From Neurospora tetraspora (taxonomy: Eukaryota > Ascomycota > Sordariomycetes > Sordariales > Sordariaceae): a stretch of DNA of 64,000 nt. The stretch lies in contig NW_026944388.1 of NCBI RefSeq assembly GCF_033439725.1, positions 310,001 through 374,000 of the forward strand, read 5' to 3'. The notes beneath the pieces are model-generated. The model ran no database searches. It was not told the DNA's origin and was given only the letters and a program-made list of their open reading frames with translations. This document shows positions 46,584 to 58,619 of the stretch, piece after piece; position 1 is the stretch's first letter, and each line of letters begins with the position of its first letter. A program made the position numbers and the translations under genes.

Positions 46584-47779
46584 ATGTCGTCAACACCGAT
46601 GGACATTGACGAGCCCAGCGCAGGAACACCCTCCCTGAACGTTACTCGGTTACTTGGGCCTAATGGGCCCAGTACCTCCAAGGTCAGCGAGGTTATCAAG
46701 AATTTCAGGCCGACAAAGTTCTTCCAGAGAGACGACGTTAAGGAGGGTAGGCCGCAGCCATATGTTCTCTCGATCGACTTTGACGACCCTGGCGAGCTAT
46801 GCATGACCTCCGAAAGCGATGAGACCATCCAGATATATAACGTTAGGGAAGGTCGGCATGATAAGAGCTTGCTGAGCAAAAAGTACGGCGTCAAGCACGC
46901 GAAGTTTACACATTCCAGCTCGGGCATCATCTATGCGAGCACGAAGCAAAACGGTGTGTCACTGTGGATGGGCCCCCCTTCCATGACTGCTTGTCGCTGA
47001 CCTTGATCGCAACAGACGCAATCCGCTATCTGGCAACCCACGATAATACGTTCATCCGTTACTTCGAAGGCCACGAGGCTTCCGTTACCAACATTGCTCT
47101 CCACCCCGGCTCCGACAACTTTCTTTCGTGCAGTCTTGACACCACAGTCAGGCTCTGGGATCTCAACAGCAGGACCTGGGTTGCCCGATTCCACCTCACC
47201 AACCCCACCCTAGCGGCCTGGGATCCTGCCGGCCTTGTCTTTGCCATCGCTCTACCAGCCAGCGCCAGCATCCTCCTTTACGATTACCGCAACTACGTGA
47301 AACCGTTCAAAACCATCGACGTTCTGAAGGAGAAGGGGCCGGCCGATGCGGAAGCTGTCTTCAGAGGCTGGACGAAGCTCGAGTTCTCCAACGACGGGAA
47401 GCATCTCCTTTTGGGAACACGAACCGGCGGACACTTCCTCTTTGACGCTATTGACGGAATCCTAAAGGCATACTTGCGAAAGCCCCAAGGCGGCACCAGA
47501 CGGCCAGCCCCTGGCGAAGCTGATGGTGGGAGCGGTGCGCTAGAGAGCAGTGGAGACTGTTGCTTCACAGCGGATGGACGATATGTCGTGTCAGGCGCGG
47601 CCAAGGATCTGTTGGTTTGGGACACAATGCAAACTCCCAACAACAAGGTCCTGGAACCACATTTCCTTCCCCAGGGAGGAAAGAAGGAACCAGTCCTTGT
47701 GCAGTACAATCCACGGTTCAACATGATTGCCACGGCGGATAAGGAGCTTATGTTTTGGCTGCCGGTTTCCGATTCATAG
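46584..47779 (+). CDS. SWD2: WD40 protein SWD2 (COMPASS/CPF subunit)
   Basis: Exons are 46584-46953 and 47016-47779 (377 residues). The ATG at 46584 opens MSSTPMDIDEPSAGTPSLNV. Repeats follow: FRPTKFF, VLSIDFDDPGELCMTSESDE (TIQIYN), VKHAKFTHSSSGIIYAST, YFEGHEASVTNIALHPGSDN (FLSCSLDTTVRLWDL), FSNDGKHLLLGTRTGGHFLF, and CCFTADGRYVVSGAAKDLLV. This is the propeller of Swd2/WDR82, an essential subunit of the Set1/COMPASS H3K4 methyltransferase and, in yeast, of the cleavage-polyadenylation factor. The intron has GTGTGT, CTGAC and CAG and joins KQN to DAIRY, the expected SWD2 sequence. A Gly/Pro/Ala insertion at about 270-290 is typical of filamentous fungi. Confidence 0.94.
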
Positions 47780-48976
47780 AAGGAGTCTCTCGGAAACAGT
47801 TGGACCTCACCTCCATGGCCGACCCCACGGAATAGGCGGGACCGGGCTTTACCGGTTCAGCGCCAACGTCCGCTTGGGGAAAAAGGGTTTATGGAGACGT
47901 CTGTCTGGGCCGAAGACGATGATCAGGAGATCTAAAATGACTTTCCATCATTTCTGGACATCAATCGCTTCGTGGTTATGGGGCGTTGTCCCCATTGTGG
48001 CGCCGGCATGTTTGGAGGGTTTCCTCAAGACAGCAGGCACGATGAAGGCCGTGGTGGCTCAGACTGCACAGGACCCATGCTGCGATGTACGAGGGTCTGA
48101 GATGGTATCCTGTTGCTACATCAGGGCAGAGCAGAAGAGCGTCGTGGTAAGAGAAAACGAAAGACGCCCGGAACAAAAGAAGAGTTTGATGCACTGTACA
48201 TGAGATACCCCTTTTTGCATTATTCACAGGCGTATGGGAATAGTTAGCATGCTTCAAAGGGTTCAGTTTGTCAGGCAACTGGTCTGGAAGGCTGATTTAA
48301 CCAGGTTCGTACGAGAGGAGATAGAAAGAAATGGTCAAGATGAACAGCCTGCAATGGTTGAGTAAGTTACGTTAGAGTTAGGGCATGATAGACATTAGCA
48401 AGTAGATGAAGCGCAATATCATTTTCTGTCAAAAAAAGAACCTGACCGTAGTACTGGTAAAGTTGAGATTGATACAACTCTGGTGAAGCTCATGTGTCAG
48501 ACGACGGGAGCTCAAAGTAAACACGCCCCCTGTTATCCCCTGTCGTTACGCCCCGCATTTTAGCTGCGATGGGACCGCGGTGAACCCCACCAATTCAACG
48601 CCATTCTCAGCGCCCCGTGCCAGCAAGAGCTCACCGAAACCGTGGCACCAAAACTTCCCGGGGGAGCGTCAAGGTGAACGCACATCAATCCTTACCTCCA
48701 ACATCACGTCGCCTTAACGCCGTCGCAATTTCTCCCAACTCACCACCTCGCTGTGCGCCCCGTTCAAAAGCCGCCAGCCGAACACATTCTGTATAACGAT
48801 CAAAGCGAAGAACGAACGATTGAACATTGAACATCGGAAGCGCCGCAAGAAGAGCACGAAGCGAAACCTACCTCGACTGAACAACCCAGCCGCGCAGCGC
48901 AGCACGCGACCACCACCACCATCTCGTCGTCGTTTTGTTGCATAAAGCAAGCACAAAGCAGGCAGCGAAAGCAAAG
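47780..48976. other. 1.2-kb intergenic region
   Basis: This is the 3' flank of SWD2 and 5' flank of the SRP9-like gene. A 158-codon frame overlapping the SWD2 end (47727-48203) lacks domains and is rejected. Confidence 0.55.
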
Positions 48977-49736
48977 ATGCCATACTACGAAAAGTCAGAG
49001 GACTGGCTTCACCAGTCGGCTTTGCTGTTGCAGGCTAGGCCTCAGACTGTATGCTTCTCTTCTCTTCTTTCTAGCAGTTCCCCCTCCTCCTCTTCCTACC
49101 CCTCGCTGCTCTCCTCCGTCCCCCTCTTCCCATTCCTCCCCCCCTCTCCTGCATCCATCCACCTTAGTACGTAGCAATCCAATTCTCTAACACTCGAACC
49201 TCCAGACCCGAGTAACAACCTCCTACGCCCTCCGCCCCGCCCTCCGCCCTTCCAAAACCGAGAAGCTCGCGGCAAAGGAAGCTCGTCGCCAGCGCGAAAC
49301 CTCCAGCAAGACCACCACCTCCAAAACCAAAACCCCTGCTGCTCCCGCCCCAGCAGAACCCGCTGCTGCCACAGATGTCACCGCGGCGACGAAAAAACCA
49401 TCGAGAGGCCATCTAGTCCTCAAGACCTTCGACCCCCACTCGGGCGTGTGTCTGAAATACAAGACTTCCAAGGCCGCGGAGGTGGGTCGGCTGATTCAGA
49501 TGCTGGGACAATTGGGGAGGAGGATGGCTGCGCTGCCTGTTGATGAGGCTAAGGAGTCGGCAGACGTTGTGATGGCTGATGCGGCTGCGGCTGCGGCGGA
49601 GGAGGGTGCTGCTGCTGTGAGTGGGACTGCTACGCCTGTTATTGGTGGTCAAGCGACGCCTGCTGCGGCGGCGGGAGGTGCGGCGGGTGGACAGGGAGGT
49701 GGACAGGGAAAGAAGAAGAAGAAGGGGAAGAGGTGA
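48977..49736 (+). CDS. SRP21: Signal recognition particle subunit SRP9/SRP21
   Basis: Exons are 48977-49048 and 49206-49736 (200 residues). It begins MPYYEKSEDWLHQSALLLQA RP-Q-T, and exon 2 starts TRVTTSYALRP. The core ends with HLVLKTFDPHSGVCLKYKTS and AAEVGRLIQMLGQLGRRMAA. This helix-strand-strand-strand-helix layout with an inserted Lys/Thr/Ala/Pro-rich loop is the SRP9 fold as found in fungal Srp21. It pairs with SRP14 on the Alu domain of SRP RNA and contributes to elongation arrest in targeting to the ER. The C-terminal Ala/Gly-rich stretch and final KKKKKGKR tail are fungal additions. The 157-nt intron is C/T-rich with a CTAAC branch site. Confidence 0.9.
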
Positions 49737-50443
49737 ATTGTAAATTGGGGGGGGGGGTGAATGGAAGGAGGGTTGGGGCAACGCGGGTTGAAGTGCATGG
49801 AGTAAATACGATGATAATATATAGGGTGGGTTGGAGTGAAATAAAGCAAGCGTTTAACATTCATGTTCAGTTCACAATTCTTGGGAAGCCAAGTGTACAT
49901 CACCGAAATACTTGCGTCGGGGCGTCAGGCGTCATGGTCACTCCAAGTTCACCTCCAACCACAAGAAAGTTCGCTGATGTCCATAAACTCAATTCGTATC
50001 TAGGGTGCAGAGTCCAAGCTCTACCCATACATGTAAAAAGCTACTGCCTAGAGGCTTCTTTTCTTTTTGTTTATCAATAGTCTACCATCTTCTCATTCAT
50101 AGTTGCAACCCAGTTGTATGTACAAGAGGGCTCGATCAAGTCAACCGTGATCTTGAGACCCAATAACGCCTATAACTCCGCCCATGTGCTTGATGATAAA
50201 AAGAAAAACATTGAACTCGCTCGCCCTTTTGATGTGAGTTGCTGATGGCGGCAAAGATTTTGTATCCAACACAGAAAAACATCTCCAACTGACAGTTGAT
50301 AAGCAAGTTGCTAACCATGTCCATATCAGAGTGTCCTGTGTGAGATCAGAACGAAAAGGTACAGTGTAGTGGGGGGTATTGATGAAACAAAGTCATAACG
50401 AGGCATTGCAAAGGGGAACAAGAAACGGCAAGGACAACAGCAT
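49737..50443. other. Intergenic region between convergent genes
   Basis: These are 3' flanks of the SRP9-like gene and RNR2. A G-run lies just after the SRP stop codon. No gene is seen. Confidence 0.6.
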
Positions 50444-51883
50444 TTAGAAGTCATCATCAAAGGTGAAGTCACCGCCGTTCTCGTTCTTGACCACCTCCGC
50501 ATCAGGGTCGACCTTCTTGGTGCTGTTCATGACACCAGCCTTCTGGTAGTCGCCAACACGCTTCTCGAAGAAGTTGGTCTTGCCACCGAGAGAAATGTTC
50601 TCCATGAAGTCGAAGGGGTTGGTCGACCTGTAGATCTTCTCGTTGCCGAGGGCGACAAGGAGACGATCGGCGACGAACTCGATGTACTGCTTCATGAGGT
50701 CGGCGTTCATGCCGAGAAGGGCGCAAGGGAGGGCCTCAGTGAGGAACTCCTGCTCGATCCTGACGGCATCGACAATGATGTCCTGGATCAGCTGCTTGCT
50801 GGGGCGGTTGTTCAGATGAGAGAAGAGAAGGCAGGCGAAGTCGGTGTGGAGACCCTCATCACGGGAGATGAGCTCGTTGGAGAAGGTGAGACCGGGCATG
50901 AGACCACGCTTCTTGAGCCAGAAGATGGAGGCGAAAGCACCGCTGAAGAAGATACCCTCGACGGCAGCAAAGGCGACGAGACGCTGGGCAAAGGTGGAGC
51001 TCTTGTCGGTGATCCAGCGAAGAGCCCAATCAGCCTTCTTGCGGATGCAAGGGATGGTGTCAATGGCGTTGAAGAGGTAGGTCCTCTGGGAGGGCTCCTT
51101 GATGTAAGTGTCGATGAGGAGGGAGTAGGTCTCGGAGTGAATGTTCTCCATCATGATCTGGAAACCGTAGAAGCAGCGAGCCTCGGGGATCTGGACCTCG
51201 CCGCTGAAACGCTCGACGAGGTTCTCGTTGACAATACCATCGGAGGCGGCGAAGAAGGCGAGAATGTGGGAGACGAAGAACTTCTCGTCGTCGTTCAATC
51301 TGTTGTTCCAGTCGTGGAGATCCTTGGAGAGATCAATCTCCTCGGCAGTCCAGAAGGAAGCCTCGGCCTTCTTGTACATTTGCCAGATCTGTCGTGTGGA
51401 TGTCCAATTAGCCCGTGAACCACTTTACGCGTTATTGGGGATGTCTGGGACGCGTGACGTACCTCATGGTACTTGATGGGGAAGAGAACGAAGCGTTGAG
51501 GGTTCTCGGTGAGGAGAGGCTCATTGGCCTCCTCAGGCTTGAGGGTAGGGGCGATCTTCTTGGCCTCGGAGGCCTTCTTGTTCGCGTTGTGTTCGGCATC
51601 GATCTCGGCCTCGAGCTTAGCAAGGTCCTCGTCGAAGGGCTTGTTCTCCTTGTCGGTGGCACCGAACTCGAGCTTCTTGGCGGGAGAGTCCATGTTGAGG
51701 TTCTGGATACCGGAGGTAACCTGTGTAGTGCTCGTGTCAGTTACAGTCATGGTGGCGGGTATGTGAGTTGATGCGGTGGGAGAGTTGGGAGTAGTGGTTG
51801 CAGGTCGCGTCGCGGGGTTGTTTATGTAGATGTAAGGTAGGTAAAGTACTGACCTGCTTGGAAGGACTGGTCTGGACAGACAT
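50444..51883 (-). CDS. RNR2: Ribonucleotide reductase small subunit (R2)
   Basis: Exons are 51883-51854 (30 nt), 51720-51463 and 51388-50444 (410 residues). The head is [10 protein letters not shown], then [20 protein letters not shown] and an acidic/Lys-rich linker. The R2 core runs from [13 protein letters not shown] and [20 protein letters not shown]. Di-iron ligands lie in the FWTAEE segment, in [10 protein letters not shown] (with the radical Tyr), in [11 protein letters not shown] and in [12 protein letters not shown]. The C-terminus ends [10 protein letters not shown], the peptide that docks on the large subunit. The enzyme makes dNTPs. Three ACGCGT boxes lie nearby: one 282 bases upstream of the start and two inside intron 2 (51389-51462), which would fit MBF-type S-phase control. 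Confidence 0.97.
51427..51455. promoter_or_regulatory. Two MluI cell-cycle boxes (ACGCGT) in RNR2 intron 2
   Basis: ACGCGT occurs at 51427-51432 and 51450-51455, both in the 74-nt intron. The motif is bound by MBF in yeasts. Function here is inferred only. Confidence 0.4.
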
Positions 51884-53176
51884 TGTGAACTAAGACGAAG
51901 AGATGAGATGCAGTTGGAAGTGACACAAAACCAAGCGTTGCGGACGCAAGACGAATTGGTTAAAAGAGGATATAAAATGGGTTGCGTCAGAGAAGTGGTT
52001 TGGACAAAGACGGGGGAGGAGAACAAGACGGGTTCGTGATTTCACTTCTTTTAAGTACTGGAGCACGTCCGCACGTGGTGCCCACACCAGAGAACCTGAA
52101 CGGGCGAGAGGCACCCACTGGCAACCCACACTGGCAACAAATCTGCGCGTCAGGACTCCAGGATACGCGTTCAAACGCCCTGGAGCGCGTCCAACTCCTT
52201 CTGCCGCCGTGCCGTGCCTTTCCCCTTCTAAACAGTGACACAACACCTCCAGGCACAGACGCCCCTGCACAGCGTAGCGTTCCCCCTCCCCGCGGCCGCA
52301 GATGCCAGACGAGCCTCCCCTGCATGCGCCCTGTAATAAAAGAGTGCTTCAAGAGACGAAACTTTGTTCCATTGCCATCGCTATTTCTAAGGCTTTACAA
52401 CTTGTTACAATTGCTCCGTCAGCATCGAGACAGCATTCCAACCACCCAATTACATGATCGAATCCACCCTCGAGCAACATGCCGCGTCCTCCCTCGTTTT
52501 CATCCGAACCATCTTCGAGCCGTCATGCCTGCTTTTTTCTCTTATCAGATCGTCACACGTCCGTCAATTGGTCCATGATGGTCTTGGACTCCAGGCATCC
52601 GATCCACCAGTCACCCCTCCGGTTGTCTGGACATGATGGGATGACCCGACACGCCAATTCGGATGCGATGGCACTCCGGTAGAAACCGGTCGCCACTGAC
52701 GAACATCTTGAACTTGTCTTTGTTGTGTGATCGGCTTCAGGCGTCGAGTTGAGATCGGTCCGATGAGTCCGCATCTTTCAAAGTGTCACATTCGCCTCAG
52801 CAACAATGGTCCAGATCGGGGGATTGTATAAGACCTTGAGAAGTTTAGCCACTAGGCCATCTGCCGCCAACTTTGCCCTGAACCGAATGGTCGTGAAAAG
52901 CTATAATTACTATTGACGTACAGGGGGTATTATGTAAGTAACAAAGTCAAAACCGAGAATTCTAGGTGGGTGTTCCTCCATGCGCCCTGCTTGCTTTCGA
53001 AGTTCCATCTTTTGCGTTTTTCACGACTGAATTCGTGCCGTCATTGTTCATTAATTCTTCATCATGCGACCTCAAAAGGCCTTCACCTCCGCAGCTCCAG
53101 AGCTCGAATTTCCCCACATCGCACACGTCAAGTGTCGAGACCGCGTCCCTCTCGTGTTGGACCCACCAAAACCACT
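51884..53176. other. 1.3-kb intergenic region upstream of RNR2
   Basis: This is the RNR2 5' flank and the 3' flank of the DUF4112 gene. Apart from the ACGCGT box no gene or repeat is seen. Confidence 0.55.
52165..52170. promoter_or_regulatory. MluI cell-cycle box (ACGCGT) upstream of RNR2
   Basis: A perfect ACGCGT lies 282 bases upstream of the RNR2 start codon, a usual distance for a fungal promoter element. Confidence 0.45.
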
Positions 53177-54129
53177 TTATCTCCGGCCTTGCTTTCGGGG
53201 GTCCCTTGTAGACCCGCTCCGGCCGTCACCCCGACCGCCGTGGTTGTCCCGCAGCTCCCGCTCCGGCCGAACTTCCACAATCCCGGACTCCAGATCTGGT
53301 TCAGCCGTTCTTCCACCACCACCGCGGTTCCAGCCCCATCCCCGTCCGTGTGTTGCTTCCGGGGCAGAAGTTGACTGAGCAGGCCGAGTTGAGGGCTGGA
53401 GCACTCCATGACCAGCTCCATTCCCTGACAAGTGAATGGTTTCGCCGGTCTCCGGATCTGAGACTTTCCCGTTCCTGACCGCTTCAGCCTTTGCCATCAA
53501 GTACACGTGGAGTAGCCAGGCGTTGCGCGTGTTTGCTCGATAGACAGCATCGATAAGGTCGCCAACGATGGGAATCAGACCGATGGCAAAGTCGAACACG
53601 ATGTTGGAGATCATTTTGGCGTAAAGGGTTGCCGGTAGACCACCGTCGATCTTGGAAGCCTTCTTTACCAACCACAAGGCCATGAGAGCGTCCGCAAAGT
53701 CACCGATGCTGAGAAAAGTGGTGTCAGTTACACGAAGCATGAGAAGTAAGTTTGCGATCACTTACATAGGAATCAGGCCAATGAAAAAGGACCAGCCAAC
53801 CCGCATGGGGAAGCAGCAGAGCCTGAAGCCCTGGTCCCATTTATATGCTCTCTTCCGCACCTTTTTCAGGATCGCCTGGTCGTTTGATGACAATTCGACC
53901 GGGATTGGCCGCTCCTGGGTCTTGTACTTGACGATCTGGCCATTTTTGTAAACCGGGACTCGTTCTTCGTATGGATTCTGTCAAGTTGCAGTGTCAGTAA
54001 AATGCGTGCAAGGGTTGCCGCTCATATATCGAGTCCTGCTCAAAGACTTACGTCAGAGTTGGGCTTGATCTTGTCGGTGTCGAGACTCTTGAGGGCTCTC
54101 TTGCCCAATATCGATATGATGGCGTTCAT
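53177..54129 (-). CDS. DUF4112 protein
   Basis: Exons are 54129-54052, 53977-53766 and 53708-53177 (273 residues). The start is MNAIISILGKRALKSLDTDK. Exon 2 carries NPYEERVPVYKNGQIVKYKT and ends in RVGWSFFIGLIP. Exon 3 carries IGDFADALMALWLVKKASKI, ISNIVFDFAIGLIPIVGDLI and DAVYRANTRNAWLLHVYL. The paired 'GLIPxxGD' membrane-associated hairpins and the K-A-S-K-I-D-G-G-L-P segment are the hallmark of DUF4112, a small membrane protein family of unknown function in bacteria and fungi. The C-terminus is a disordered Gly/Arg/Glu-rich tail of about 70 residues. Introns have GTAAGT donors and CTGAC branch sites, and phases agree. Confidence 0.92.
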
Positions 54130-55820
54130 GGTGAATGTCAACTCTACTTAAAGAGTTGCTTTTGAGTCGGAAAGAGAATAACCCTTCGTTGTCGAAGAAC
54201 AACTGCGCCCGGGAAAGCTTTTTATTGACTTTGAACCCTTGTTTCTGAGCCTTTGACGCTATCGTTTAGCTTTGGTGGGTGGATTGGTCAGGGCGCCTCC
54301 TTTGTCGGTTTCACGTCTGGCGCTTGCAACAAATGCCGCTCGAGAAATCGCAATGCGACTCGGCTTTGGGTAGATGGAATCAATATTGAGGATTTTAAGA
54401 AAAGCGAAACTACGATACAGTTATCCTGGGCGACTCTTGGCTTTATCTATGTTGTTCCAGGGACACAACCGGTCATCTGCTTCGTGAATGCATGCGCGCC
54501 TGTTTAGTGCCGGTTTCCTGTTTTGGCGATGACGTCCATTCCTCCACGGAGTGAAAAGACAGGAGCCCTCCCATTCCCCTCTGGAAGTCCCTGCCCTTGG
54601 GCGAATAATGCGTGCTCCCTCCGGGCTGTGTCCCGCCTCCACTTTTTCACCAATAGGATGATCATCCAGGTACCACACGAGCTGTCATCTGCCATGGAGC
54701 GGGACTCCGGTCGTGCCCAACAAGAAAAGGTTCATCCCGAATCTCAAAGGTGTTTTGGATAGCTTCGGCATCAAAGTCGCCATCTTGCGCCACAGGTCCA
54801 GATGCATTGACAGAAGATCAAACTGAGCTGGAGGTCAACCGTGCCAAGTTACAGTCCAATGATGGTTTGTCCGTTAGCTCAGTACTCCGAGTAAAACATA
54901 TGCTAACCCGTCCTGAACGCCGTAATGGTACTTTGAAACGCATAACTAAGAGTCGAAAAGAAATTGTCAATATCTGATTTGACAGATTCATGCTAATTGT
55001 AAGCCCCCATTATCGCAGAAAAGACATCAACTTATTAATTGACCAAAGGTCTCGAGCTAACAAACTTTCCAAGGGTGTCTTGTATAGTGGATTGTGGCTA
55101 GAATGTCCGCTACAGGTGGAGAACAGTCAATGACGGCCAGCGCATCGTGGCATCCCACTGACCGGCAGCCGCCCGACCGCCCAATTCATTCCATCACTGT
55201 CTGCGACCTCCAGCCAATCCAAGAGCCAACCACCGGCCGTCTCTCCCTTCCCTCCGCAAGCACAGCAAGGCCTACCCTGCACTATCGCAGCACCTTGGCT
55301 CAAGGCGCAAGAAGCAACGCCCAAGCCCAATCTGCCCCTCTCATCCGACTTCAACCTGCGACTGAAGGCTCCGAACAACACAGGCGAGCTTGGAAGCTTC
55401 CCCTCTTCCATTCCCGCCACTGCATCCTTAAATCCTCAACACCAGAGGTCTTCTCGCCAACACACCAGTACCACACTACATCGCCTTGGGACCTCCGACT
55501 TTACACGCGGACGCCATTGCGACAACATTACCACGTCACTCCTCCCACATATCGGACTCGACACTTGCCTGCTTGCTCCCCTCCAGACCGTCTTCCCAAC
55601 ACACCATCCTCAACCTACCTACCCGATCATCATCCCGCACCGCAACCGCACCGCACCGCACCACACCACCTTGCCGTTACCGCTACAGCTACCGCTACCG
55701 CTCGGCCCCCGTTCAGCTTGACGACGGTGTACGACGGCATAGCTTGAGCTACGCCCCTAGCCTCCTTTTCCGACATCTTTATATTTGTGGATATGCTTCG
55801 AATGTCAGATACATCCCAAT
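54130..55820. other. 1.7-kb shared upstream region of divergent genes
   Basis: It lies between DUF4112 (-) and DCP2 (+). The 600 bases before DCP2 are strongly C/A/T-rich with CGCACC and CTACCG units, as in a long 5' leader. The 217-codon frame there is rejected. Confidence 0.55.
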
Positions 55821-58619
55821 ATGACCGAATCACAGCTGAAACTCGAAGATTGTCCGTCCCCTTTCCGTTTCCTGCCGGGCCTCGAGGCAGTCAACAGCTA
55901 ATACCTCTGCTTAGGGTTGGACGACCTCTGCGTTCGCTTCATCATCAACCTCCCCCAAGAGGATCTTAGATCTGTCGAGCGCATTTGCTTCCAAGTTGAA
56001 GAGGCACAATGGTTTTACGAAGATTTTATCCGTCCTTTGGACGACCGCTTGCCGCTAATGTCCCTCCGGACCTTTTGCCTGCGCATCTTCGCCCACTGTC
56101 CGCTCCTCTCAACCTTCACCGTCGGGGAACACACGCAGGCCTTCGAACGGTTCCTTCAATACAAAACCCGAATCCCTGTCCGCGGCGCCATCCTGCTGAA
56201 TGAGGCCATGGACCATACCGTTCTCGTCAAAGGCTGGAAGAAGAATGCCAATTGGAGCTTTCCCAGAGGTAAAATCAACAAGGACGAGGATGATTTGGAT
56301 TGCGCTATACGCGAAGTTTATGAAGAGACCGGGTTCGATATCAGAGAAGCCGGTCTCGTTCCTAAACCGGAGGATGTCAAGTTCATCGAAATTACTATTA
56401 GGAATCAACAGTTACGACTGTACGTGTTTCGCAACGTCCCCATGGACACGGTCTTCCAGCCCAAAACCAGGAAGGAGATCAGCAAAGTGGATTGGTACAG
56501 GCTCTCTGATCTTCCCTCGTTTCGGAAGAAAGGCAATCAGCAACAGGACGCCGCCGCCGCCGCAGCGAATGCCAATAAGTTCTATATGGTAGCACCGTTT
56601 TTGGGGCCGCTCAAGAAGTGGGTGTCCCAGCAGAAGAAGAGGGATGCGGTCAGAGCTGGTCAGAATCCTCTTCTCGCTGCTGCAACACAGCTGGAGGAAC
56701 CCCTGACCGAGGATGACATGGGGACCCAGACTGAAACGATGGGCGAGGTACCAGCAACTTCATCAAAGGACACTTTGGAGGGAGCTAACCGTGAGCTCCG
56801 ACGGTTGCTGTCGGTTCAGGGTTCGACTGTAGGTCCGCAACCGCCAGTGGGCATGAACGCCGCTGCCTCGACTACGGATAAGGGTGGGGCGTTGATGGCA
56901 CTCTTGAAGAAGAGGGAGGCCGAAGCGCCTCAACAGTCTCAAGCGACTCGCCATCATGTACCCCATACGCCTCTGGACCTGACTTACCAGAACCCTCCAG
57001 AGCCGGAAGCTCCACATCATCATCATCATATTGCTCAACGCTTGCCTGTTCCTAACTTCCAGCCTCCGCCTAATTTTCCACTTCCTCCACAGGCCAACCA
57101 GAACCCCAATGCTGGGAATCATAACCAGCCGCAACCGCCTCTTCCAGGTTATGGCTATGGGCAAGATCAGTATATGAATGTGCCACCTCCCCAGAGAAAG
57201 GAGCCTGTTCTCCTACACCCGCAGCCTCTGCCGCCGCAGGTTCAGCAGTCCATGCTTACTAGAGGGATCTTGGGAGTGGCAACACCTAACCTGCCAGACA
57301 CCACGGGCCAGAGGCATCAGCAGCCTCTTCAAGCCAGTCTGAAGGCGTTCTTGACTCACAGCAGGCGGGATCCTACGCAAGGGCAGATGGCGCCGAACCC
57401 GCATCCCCCTCAACTGACGAATCAGGCAATGTCTCTTCTGAACGTCTTCAAAGGCGATAGTGTGCGTTCTGGCGACGGTCGGGGCCCTGGTGTCAATACC
57501 CAGGAGAATATCCATCCTCAAATGGCAGATCAGCCTCGACAGCAACCTCCCAGTAATTGGCAGCATGGGCAACAGCCTAGTCCTGCTGGACAATACTATG
57601 GGCAACATGCGCCTCAGGTCACTCAACCACCTTCGGTGAATTCTGTGCCGCATCCTGGACCGGGAGGGTTTCCTATGGGTGCTGCTCCTAGGCCGATCCA
57701 GCCTGCGGACTTGCATCGAAATGCCTTGTTGGACATCTTCAAGAAAACAGTACCGGCCTCGCCATCCGGTAGCGACATAACGCCTAAATTGCACACTGCA
57801 GGCCGGCCTGACTTGGCCACCAGGCCGGATTCTGGCAGTCAATATAATGTCGGACCACCTGCTCAGGGGCCAGGTTTCACGGCAGGTGCCAACGAAGAAC
57901 CCGTTCCTACTAACGCAGAGCACACCCTACCGTATAGACCTCAGATCCTGGCCCGGCCCAAGCCTCAAGAAGCTCAGGAGCTCACGCCTGCGCAACTGCG
58001 CACTTATGCTGTTCCCGCAAGCACCGTTTTGCAAGATCTCAAGAACTCGGTCTATCCCAACTTGCCATCTGCCAAGGACCGTCTGCTCAGGCAACAGGCC
58101 GAGGCCAGGGGCAACAAGTCGCCCGTAGCCAATCTTGCCGCCACCGCTGGCCAGCCATACAACCAGGATCGGTCCCCTCAGGCCGCCCACGTTGCGCCAT
58201 CGTTCCAACAATACCACCAGAACCAAGCTTCGCAGATCCCCAACGTGCCCCACCAACATCAACAGCGCCACGCGGGTGCTAGTCCCAACCCCAACCCCGA
58301 GCAGAGAAACAAGTTGCTCGAGCTCTTTGGCAAAGCTCAGCCATCTCCTCCTGTGAGCTTCTCGCAGCCTTCACCGGCGGGGTCGCTGGGATCGAGGCAT
58401 GTCGAGGAGAAGTTGAAGATGAAGGAGCCCGTTATGTTGGCGCAGGCGAGGTCTAGGGTACCTTCGTTTGCTTCCACGAGCGGTGGGGAGCTTGCTGTTC
58501 CTCAAGTTCATGATCAGGGTAGCAGGCCGACTTCGAGTGGCGGTAGCCAGACGCCTATTTCACCGACTGATCGCAACTTTTTGCTGTCGTATCTGAAAAA
58601 TATCCCGGGCCCTCGTTAG
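55821..58619 (+). CDS. DCP2: mRNA-decapping enzyme subunit 2
   Basis: Exons are 55821-55851 and 55915-58619 (911 residues). MTESQLKLEDW spans the intron (GTCCGT, GCTAAT, TAG) and continues LDDLCVRFIINLPQEDL. The N-terminal helical domain that binds Dcp1 covers about 1-95. The Nudix domain follows, with the Nudix box at about 129-151 (GKINKDEDDLDCAIREV, YEETGF). Box B-like sequence ends near FLGPLKKWVSQQKKRDAV. The long Pro/Gln-rich tail contains repeated leucine-rich helices (GALMALLKKR, MSLLNVFKGD, NALLDIFKKT, NKLLELFGKA, NFLLSYLKN). The tail is much longer than the animal protein, as usual in fungi. The enzyme removes the m7G cap in 5'-3' mRNA decay in P-bodies. Confidence 0.97.

Noticed and set aside
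47727-48203. 158-codon plus-strand frame overlapping the SWD2 stop
   Set aside because: It starts inside SWD2 in another frame and continues into the 3' flank, with no domain.
55094-55747. 217-codon plus-strand frame before DCP2
   Set aside because: The Pro/Thr/His/Arg-rich product follows from the C/A-rich leader, and frames compete on both strands.
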